Assembly (NCBI GenBank): GCA_964430295.1
Contig: CAYSEV010000013.1
Coordinates: 1 to 28,807, forward strand
Length of the DNA: 28,807 bases
Direction: 5' to 3'
Origin: CAYGFH01 sp964430295
GTDB taxonomy: Bacteria > Patescibacteriota > Microgenomatia > UBA10105 > UBA927
Shown here: piece after piece, positions 24,667 to 28,807 of the stretch
Layout: each line of letters opens with the position of its first letter
Position numbering within the stretch: the first letter of the stretch is position 1
The notes under the pieces: model-generated
Told to the model about the DNA's origin: nothing
Databases searched by the model: none
The model's input: only the letters and a program-made list of their open reading frames with translations
Made by a program: the position numbers and the translations under genes

Positions 24667-25086
24667 ATGGCGAACTCAGCAACATGGACAGTAGGCGAAG
24701 GCGAATCAAAAAAAAGCGTGATGTTTCACGTTGGAGACACTGTGCGTGTCCATTATAAGCTTATCGAAAAAGAAAAAGTTTCAGGTAAAACAAAAAAAGA
24801 AGTAAAAGAAGAAACCCGTGAAAGAACACAGGTATTTGAAGGAATCGTTATCGCAATTAAAGGCGTTTCAGCAAATATGATGTTCACCGTACGCCGCATG
24901 GCTGCAGGACATGTAGGGATCGAGCGTATATTCCCGCTTGTTTCCCCATGGATTAAAAATATCGAGGTCAAAAAAGCAGGACAGGTACGACGAGCTAAAC
25001 TCTATTATTTGAGAGACCGCATCGGAAAAGCGGCTACCAAGATAGATGAATACGTCCCAAGCTCTCCACAAGAAGTTACTGGGTAA
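24667..25086 (+). CDS. rplS: Ribosomal protein L19, extended form
   Basis: The 139-residue protein of the large ribosomal subunit is recognised by FHVGDTVRVHYKL, RTQVFEGIVIAIKG, FTVRRMAAGHVGIERIFPLVSPWI and VRRAKLYYLRDRIGKAA. Usual L19 has about 115 residues. The extra length is a short N-terminal leader, a Lys/Glu-rich insert (EKVSGKTKKEVKEETRE, about 37-53) where other L19 proteins have a short turn, and a C-terminal extension that overlaps the start of yraN by 41 nt in another frame. Confidence 0.97.
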   Translation: MANSATWTVGEGESKKSVMFHVGDTVRVHYKLIEKEKVSGKTKKEVKEETRERTQVFEGIVIAIKGVSANMMFTVRRMAAGHVGIERIFPLVSPWIKNIEVKKAGQVRRAKLYYLRDRIGKAATKIDEYVPSSPQEVTG

Positions 25087-25423
25087 TTCCGGCGAAGCAA
25101 TCGCTTCAGCATACCTCAAACGTCAGGGATATCGTATTGTAGAACGCAATTTTAAAGCCCGCTATGGAGAAATAGATATTATTTGTCTTCACGGATCCAC
25201 GCTTGTATTTGTAGAAGTAAAAACCAGGATAGGAAGGTCATTCGGTTTGCCTGAGGAAGCGGTGACGCGAAGAAAACTTCGGGAAGTCATACAAACAGCG
25301 GAATTTTTTGTCAGCACCCATACGGGATTACGTGAATCGTATAGGATTGATGTGATTGGAATTGAACTTGATGAAACAGAACAAGTCGTATATTTCAATC
25401 ATATAGAAAATGTGACAGGATAA
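25046..25423 (+). CDS. yraN: YraN family (UPF0102) predicted endonuclease-like protein
   Basis: The 125-residue protein has the family core GNSGEAIASAYLKRQGYRIVERNFKARYGEIDIICLHGSTLVFVEVKTR, a restriction endonuclease-like fold with the GEID and EVKTR catalytic-type residues. Function in cells is not established; a nucleic acid role is presumed. ATG 25046 lies 41 nt inside rplS, but the family N-terminus (KKLLGNSGE) is reached only from that start or from a non-ATG codon later. It follows rplS, as is common, and precedes the transporter gene by 6 nt. Confidence 0.9.
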   Translation: MNTSQALHKKLLGNSGEAIASAYLKRQGYRIVERNFKARYGEIDIICLHGSTLVFVEVKTRIGRSFGLPEEAVTRRKLREVIQTAEFFVSTHTGLRESYRIDVIGIELDETEQVVYFNHIENVTG

Positions 25424-25429
25424 GAAGAT

Positions 25430-26335
25430 ATGTTTCGATTTTCAAAACCGGAATCGTATGCATGGTTATCTATAAGTACAGCTGTTATAACTGTAGCCTT
25501 AAAAGCCATCGCATATTATCTCACCGGATCGGTCGGACTACTTTCAGATGCCATTGAATCACTGGTTAATTTACTTGCTGCAATAGTTGCGCTTGTTGCT
25601 CTCTCTATTGCTGCACGGCCACCCGACAATCAACATGCGTATGGGCATGGAAAAGCCGAGTATTTTGCCAGCATTGCGGAAGGGTTGTTTATTTTTGTCG
25701 CATCAGGCAGCATAGCGTATACTGCGATTTCAAGAATACTGCATCCGGTTCCTTTGGATTTATCTATCGTCGGTATTGGTGTTTCGGTATTGGCATCACT
25801 TCTAAATTTTGTTGTCGCACTTGTGTTATTTCGGGCAGGAAAACGATTTCGCTCTATTACTCTGACAAGTGATGCACATCATCTTATGACTGACGTGTGG
25901 ACATCTGTTGCTGTCGTTTGTGGTATCGGCGTTGTTATGCTGACCGGTATTCAAATATTGGATCCGATTATCGCTCTTATTGTATCTATAAATATTGTTT
26001 TTTCTGCTGTCTCCATTATAAAAGAATCCGCTTTGGGTTTTATGGATACATCCATCTCAAATACTGATATTGCAGAAATTGAGTCTGTACTTAAAACATT
26101 TTGTACGAAAGGCGTTTCGTATCATGGTCTTCGTACACGTCAGGCTGGGGCTCGTCGTTTTGTGACACTGCATGTGCTTGTGCCTGGCAGCTGGAGTGTG
26201 AAGCGGGGACATGATTTGCTTGAAAAAATGGAGCAAACGCTCAGGAATCACTTTGATAAAATGACCATCACAACGCACCTTGAACCCAGCGAAGATCCGG
26301 TATCTTCAGACGATATTTCTATTGATAGGGCATAA
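25430..26335 (+). CDS. Cation diffusion facilitator transporter
   Basis: The 301-residue protein has six predicted membrane helices (about 12-170 and on to 205) and a C-terminal cytoplasmic domain (about 210-285). Family members export divalent metals such as zinc, iron or manganese in exchange for protons. The transport site in helix 5 is His151-x3-Asp155 (HHLMTD). In helix 2 it is Glu43-x3-Asn47 (ESLVN), where FieF has Asp-x3-Asp. The HAYGHGKAEY motif (69-78) lies after helix 2. The metal cannot be assigned. Its ATG follows yraN closely, so it is probably co-transcribed with rplS and yraN. Confidence 0.93.
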   Translation: MFRFSKPESYAWLSISTAVITVALKAIAYYLTGSVGLLSDAIESLVNLLAAIVALVALSIAARPPDNQHAYGHGKAEYFASIAEGLFIFVASGSIAYTAISRILHPVPLDLSIVGIGVSVLASLLNFVVALVLFRAGKRFRSITLTSDAHHLMTDVWTSVAVVCGIGVVMLTGIQILDPIIALIVSINIVFSAVSIIKESALGFMDTSISNTDIAEIESVLKTFCTKGVSYHGLRTRQAGARRFVTLHVLVPGSWSVKRGHDLLEKMEQTLRNHFDKMTITTHLEPSEDPVSSDDISIDRA

Positions 26336-26360
26336 TAGCATGGCTGCCCGCACTATTAAA

Positions 26361-26762
26361 TTATTTCGCTAACACACCGATTTGGAAGTTTGGTAGAAAA
26401 CTTCTTGCCATATCTGAATGTGGCTTGCCATCTTTTGGCCTCATGTTAAATGTTTCTGATGTGTCTTTTCCGCAACCGGAAATAATTGCATCTCCACCTT
26501 TGTGTTTTCCTGATGCGATAAATTGTGTGACATCGTAGACATTGCCATCTATAGCAAACCAGCAATCTTCTTTTGTTGCATGCTTGGATATTTCGTCTAG
26601 TGTTATTTGTTTTGTTGTTTTATCTTCTGCAGCTTTTTGTGTCTCTTGAGTAGTTGGGGTAGTTGTTTCAGCTGGTGCTTTGGTTTCAGGTTTATTCATA
26701 ACCATATATCCCCCAACTCCAAGAATTGCCAATACGATAAGGACGATAGGTAATTGTTTCAT
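26361..26762 (-). CDS. Membrane-anchored cytochrome b5-like heme-binding protein
   Basis: The 133-residue protein starts with an uncleaved-type hydrophobic helix (LPIVLIVLAILGVGGYMVM, residues 4-22), then a Thr/Pro/Glu-rich linker (25-50) and a cytochrome b5-like domain (52-133). The candidate axial heme ligands are His87 in HKGGD (usual HPGG) and His115 in KPHSDMA. Cys67 and Cys97 (SGCGKD) could form a disulfide outside the membrane, which would fit an exported domain. Function is probably electron transfer or heme binding at the cell surface; the partner is unknown. It reads towards the transporter gene and away from the small ORF at 26840. Confidence 0.88.
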   Translation of the reverse strand: MKQLPIVLIVLAILGVGGYMVMNKPETKAPAETTTPTTQETQKAAEDKTTKQITLDEISKHATKEDCWFAIDGNVYDVTQFIASGKHKGGDAIISGCGKDTSETFNMRPKDGKPHSDMARSFLPNFQIGVLAK

Positions 26763-26766
26763 ATGT

Positions 26767-26772
26767 ATTATA
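26767..26772 (-). promoter_or_regulatory. -10 box for the cytochrome b5-like gene
   Basis: On the minus strand TATAAT ends 4 nt before the ATG, so transcription should begin on the start codon. TTGAAA further upstream is 22 bp away, too far for a normal -35. Confidence 0.65.
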
Positions 26773-26827
26773 CTTTACAAAATATAGTATATACTTTCAA
26801 GTACTTACAAATTGTATAGTAAATGAG

Positions 26828-26833
26828 TACACT
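26828..26833 (+). promoter_or_regulatory. -10 box for the small ORF at 26840
   Basis: TACACT ends 6 nt before ATG 26840, with TTACAA (26805-26810) at a 17-bp spacing as a moderate -35. The arrangement is the same leaderless one seen for other genes here and diverges from the cytochrome b5-like gene. Confidence 0.5.
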
Positions 26834-26839
26834 ACATAT

Positions 26840-26977
26840 ATGACAATAGATCCGTATTACGAACAGATGACTCCGCAGGGCAAGTTCAAGCATTGGTTAG
26901 AGACGGTATGGCCATACGTGTACAATGGCATAAATCATATTTTTAATACACTCGTAAACAGTTTATTTAAACGATGA
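26840..26977 (+). CDS. Small hypothetical protein, 45 residues
   Basis: An open frame of 45 codons runs from ATG 26840 to TGA 26977. The product begins MTIDPYYEQMTPQGKFKHW and ends NTLVNSLFKR. It is rich in aromatic residues (three Trp/Phe and five Tyr positions overall) and its second half (about 18-45) could form an amphipathic helix. I do not recognise it. Support comes from the promoter-like -10 just before the ATG, the neat fit between a divergent promoter region and the end of the mannosidase gene (2 nt away, convergent), and the lack of any other feature here. Expression is unproven. Confidence 0.5.
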   Translation: MTIDPYYEQMTPQGKFKHWLETVWPYVYNGINHIFNTLVNSLFKR

Positions 26978-26979
26978 GT

Positions 26980-28317
26980 TTATCTGTCAAGTAATTCTGG
27001 ATTTGTATCCAGTACGTGAAGAATAAGTTCTCCGAATAATGCATTTGCCCATGCAAACCAGTGACGCGTGTATTGTTCAGGATTGTCCACATGCACACTT
27101 TCATGCATAAAATAGGTTCCAGCATGTGTGGATTTTAGAACTTCCAGACAAGCTCGTATTTCTTTTTCATCGTTCGATGTCATGGCCTGTATGATTGTGG
27201 CAATTGGCCAGAATTTATCACAGACACCGACATGGGCAGATGTGATTCCACAGGCAACTCTTCCTTTTGCATAAAACGAGTTCCAGTCACTCAGCACAAA
27301 CCGGCGGGTATTTATATATATGGGATCATCTGCCTTCACAAAGCCAAGATAGGGAAGGCTTAACAGACTTGGAACATTTGGGTCATCCATAACAATAGAT
27401 GATCCAAATCCATCTACTTCATAGGAGTATATACGTCCAAAAGACGGGTGATTAATAATTCCCCATGTTACGATTCCTTCACGAATCTGATGGGCAATTC
27501 GTATCGCCATTTTTTGCAATTCAAATTCTCCAAGCGCATCAAGGATTGGTGAAAGCTTTTCCAAGAAAACTGCAGTCATTGCATTCGCTGCTATGTGATA
27601 GGGAAACACAGATTCGTCATCAGATGGTCTGAATACGCTTCTGATGAGTCCACAGTGTTTACCGGGGTAACCGTATCCATGAAGGCGGATGGCGGGATGT
27701 AGATGCCCTGACTTGGTAGTAAAGTGATAGAGAAGCTTTGTCGTATCTTTGGATAATGTATTTTGCTCCAGAATAAATAACTTCAGAATTGTTGCTACTG
27801 CTTCGCGCCATTTTGTGCCAAAAGGGCTCAGTGTCTTTGTTTGTTCATACAGGCCGACAGATAGTCGTAAAAATGATGCAAGAGAGTCTAGCTCGAATTT
27901 CCGCTCCCAGACTTCAAAATTAATTTCAAAGGCATTTGCATATGGGTCGGTTACTATGCATTGTGATTGTCTGTTGAGAAGCCCAATGGCAATCTCCAGT
28001 AATTCCGAATCCGAATTTACATATCGCAGATATGGCCAGAATTGGTTAGTAGAATCACGTATCCACATAGCAGGAATATCACCGGTTACAATAAATGTGT
28101 CTGGGGCGCCAAGCGTATCTGAAAAATATACCGTGGTATCGAGAGTATTTGGAAAGCAGTTGGTGAATAGCCGCTTAAGTTCTGTGTCTACGAGTTGCGC
28201 ACGTGTTTCTTTTGTAACCCGTTCGATTGTGTTATTTGTGAACAATCTATCCTGTATTTGAGGTCTGCTTTTCAGATGCGAAAAATCGTGGATTTGATCC
28301 GTTATTCGTTTGGGCAT
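26980..28317 (-). CDS. GH125 family exo-alpha-1,6-mannosidase
   Basis: The 445-residue protein has the glycoside hydrolase family 125 pattern: TGDIPAMWIRDSTNQ (78-92), the RPSDDES segment (230-236) that holds the likely catalytic acid, DDPNVPSLLSLPYLG, and HESVHVDNPEQYTRHWFAWAN with the likely base Glu406. Known members are metal-independent exo-alpha-1,6-mannosidases acting on mannans or N-glycan fragments. There is no signal peptide, so it probably acts in the cytoplasm on imported or internal mannosides. Length is normal. The ATG lies 3-6 nt after -10-like boxes on the minus strand. Neighbours do not reveal a sugar pathway. Confidence 0.93.
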   Translation of the reverse strand: MPKRITDQIHDFSHLKSRPQIQDRLFTNNTIERVTKETRAQLVDTELKRLFTNCFPNTLDTTVYFSDTLGAPDTFIVTGDIPAMWIRDSTNQFWPYLRYVNSDSELLEIAIGLLNRQSQCIVTDPYANAFEINFEVWERKFELDSLASFLRLSVGLYEQTKTLSPFGTKWREAVATILKLFILEQNTLSKDTTKLLYHFTTKSGHLHPAIRLHGYGYPGKHCGLIRSVFRPSDDESVFPYHIAANAMTAVFLEKLSPILDALGEFELQKMAIRIAHQIREGIVTWGIINHPSFGRIYSYEVDGFGSSIVMDDPNVPSLLSLPYLGFVKADDPIYINTRRFVLSDWNSFYAKGRVACGITSAHVGVCDKFWPIATIIQAMTSNDEKEIRACLEVLKSTHAGTYFMHESVHVDNPEQYTRHWFAWANALFGELILHVLDTNPELLDR

Positions 28318-28320
28318 ATT

Positions 28321-28332
28321 CTTATACTAGCA
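28321..28332 (-). promoter_or_regulatory. -10 region for the GH125 gene
   Basis: On the minus strand, TGCTAGTAT (an extended -10 form, ending 6 nt before the ATG) overlaps TATAAG (ending 3 nt before it). Both predict a leaderless message; no convincing -35 is seen. Confidence 0.5.
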
Positions 28333-28369
28333 TGAAATGGGTAGGGTATAGGAATATATTGCTATTTTT

Positions 28370-28378
28370 TGGTATAAT
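28370..28378 (+). promoter_or_regulatory. Extended -10 promoter upstream of the tRNA/GIY-YIG unit
   Basis: TGGTATAAT is a perfect extended -10. Transcription from about 28385 would run through the tRNA-like fragment, the GIY-YIG gene and tRNA-Lys. No -35 is apparent. A second weak box, TATAAA (28416-28421), lies just before the fragment, within an inverted repeat TTTGTC/GACAAA (28407-28412/28425-28430). Confidence 0.6.
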
Positions 28379-28430
28379 ACCTGTATCAGGCACGATTTGT
28401 GCGCTGTTTGTCGGTTATAAAATTGACAAA

Positions 28431-28528
28431 GGTCCTGTAGCTCAACGGCCCGCCTGCAACGCTGTGCGTATCCTACGCGTGGCACTGCGGGCAGGTAGAG
28501 TAGTAAAAATATGAGTAATTTTTATTAC
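28431..28528 (+). pseudogene. Duplicated tRNA-Lys 5' end interrupted by a hairpin
   Basis: GGTCCTGTAGCTCAACGG (28431-28448) is identical to the first 18 nt of the intact tRNA-Lys at 28756. The homology is then broken by 45 nt (28449-28493) and resumes as GGTAGAG.AG (28494-28503), the rest of the D-arm, before ending. The interrupting piece folds strongly: GCCCGC (28448-28453) with GCGGGC (28487-28492), and inside it GCTGTGCGTA (28461-28470) with TACGCGTGGC (28474-28483). A third hairpin (28500-28510 with 28518-28528) follows and holds the ATG of the GIY-YIG gene in its loop. This is not a working tRNA: anticodon arm, T-arm and acceptor 3' strand are missing. Confidence 0.8.
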
Positions 28529-28756
28529 ACATATGTTTTACGAAGTCTAAAAGATGATAAGCTATACGTTGGGTGGAGTGATGACTTGAGGAATAGAGTT
28601 CGTAAACATAATGATGGGCAAGTTGAATCGACAAAAAATCGATTACCCATGATGCTTATATATTACGAAGCATGCTTATCAAAAGATAAAGCCATTCGGC
28701 GGGAAAAAGCGTTAAAGACTGGATTTGGAAGAAAATACTTAAAGGATAGAATATAG
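28511..28756 (+). CDS. Small stand-alone GIY-YIG nuclease domain protein
   Basis: The 81-residue protein is a single GIY-YIG domain: FYYTYVLRSLKDDKLYVGWS gives the two signature strands (YTY and YVG), followed by the catalytic-type arginine in DDLRNRVRKHNDG, the THR-like TKNRLPMMLIYYEA segment, and a C-terminal RREKALKTGFGRKYL. This is the COG2827-type small nuclease found singly in many bacteria; its biological role is not settled. The ATG lies in the loop of an 11-bp hairpin with no Shine-Dalgarno sequence. The TAG stop shares its final G with nucleotide 1 of tRNA-Lys. It lies between two copies of the tRNA 5' end, which suggests a mobile origin. Confidence 0.92.
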   Translation: MSNFYYTYVLRSLKDDKLYVGWSDDLRNRVRKHNDGQVESTKNRLPMMLIYYEACLSKDKAIRREKALKTGFGRKYLKDRI

Positions 28757-28807
28757 GTCCTGTAGCTCAACGGTAGAGCAGCTCCCTTTTAAGGAGTTGG
28801 TTCAGAG
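28756..28807 (+). tRNA. tRNA-Lys(UUU), 3' end cut by window
   Basis: The first 52-53 positions of a tRNA are present: acceptor strand GGTCCTG, TA, D-stem GCTC/GAGC with loop AACGGTA, anticodon stem GCTCC/GGAGT (one wobble) and loop CTTTTAA. The anticodon is TTT at 28788-28790, so it reads lysine AAA/AAG codons. The variable loop is TGGTT and the window ends in the T-stem. No promoter lies directly upstream; transcription must come through the GIY-YIG gene. Confidence 0.93.

Noticed and set aside
27749..28261. A 170-residue plus-strand frame opposite the GH125 gene
   Set aside because: It lies wholly within a well-matched gene and shows no domain pattern.
28332..28514. A 60-residue plus-strand reading frame over the promoter and tRNA-like fragment
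   Set aside because: It runs through the extended -10 box, the duplicated tRNA 5' end and the hairpin; it has no ribosome site and is best explained as chance coding over RNA structure.
28431..28756. A group I intron in tRNA-Lys
   Set aside because: The break is in the D-loop copy, no intron core is visible, and the downstream tRNA is complete from its first base, so nothing needs splicing.
1..28807. CRISPR arrays, complete insertion sequences, or UGA recoding
   Set aside because: No regularly spaced repeats or transposase genes were seen, and TGA works as a normal stop in several genes.

Overview
This window reads as a contiguous piece of a small-genome bacterial chromosome in the standard genetic code. 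TGA ends gatA, the asparaginase gene, carA, pyrB, pyrE and upp, so the UGA-as-glycine code of Gracilibacteria/SR1 is excluded. Tight ATGA-coupled operons, a stripped-down ATP synthase delta subunit, a CTP synthase with unusual motifs and a stand-alone small GIY-YIG nuclease suggest the Candidate Phyla Radiation (Patescibacteria), perhaps a Peregrinibacteria-like lineage. That placement is inference; no rRNA is present to confirm it.

Layout. 1-2743: the end of gatA, an L-asparaginase gene inserted between gatA and gatB, and gatB, all joined by ATGA overlaps. 2829-6035: dnaE. 6076-12852: a complete F-type ATP synthase operon (atpZ, B, E, F, H, A, G, D, C) with two intergenic hairpins, a charged insert in subunit a and a delta subunit reduced to its C-terminal half. 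12902-13429: a two-CBS-domain protein with its own promoter. 13510-24636: nearly the whole route from glutamine, bicarbonate and aspartate to UMP and CTP (carA, carB, pyrB, pyrC, pyrD, pyrF, pyrE), plus uracil salvage (upp) and CTP synthase (pyrG). Two copies, in opposite orientation, of a composite two-palindrome repeat lie beside pyrC and upp. 24667-26335: rplS, yraN and a cation efflux transporter. 26361-26762 (minus): a membrane-anchored cytochrome b5-like protein. 26840-26977: an unlisted 45-residue small protein. 26980-28317 (minus): a GH125 exo-alpha-mannosidase. 28370-28807: a promoter, an 18-nt copy of the tRNA-Lys 5' end interrupted by a strong hairpin, a GIY-YIG nuclease ORF, and the intact tRNA-Lys(UUU) gene, cut by the window end.

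Two themes stand out. First, most transcription units begin with a sigma70-like -10 box only 3-8 nt before the start codon, which predicts leaderless mRNAs, while many genes inside operons have Shine-Dalgarno sequences. Second, the final ~380 nt look like a miniature mobile unit: a GIY-YIG gene sits between two copies of the 5' end of tRNA-Lys, its stop codon shares its last base with tRNA nucleotide 1, and its start codon lies in the loop of an 11-bp hairpin. This is the best candidate for an undescribed system in the window.

The pyrimidine enzymes carB, pyrB and pyrC all resemble the corresponding domains of the eukaryotic CAD protein (and Bacteroidetes-type CarB) more than the E. coli enzymes, as judged by remembered motifs. 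The asparaginase may link the gat genes to this pathway by supplying aspartate and ammonia, but this is inference.
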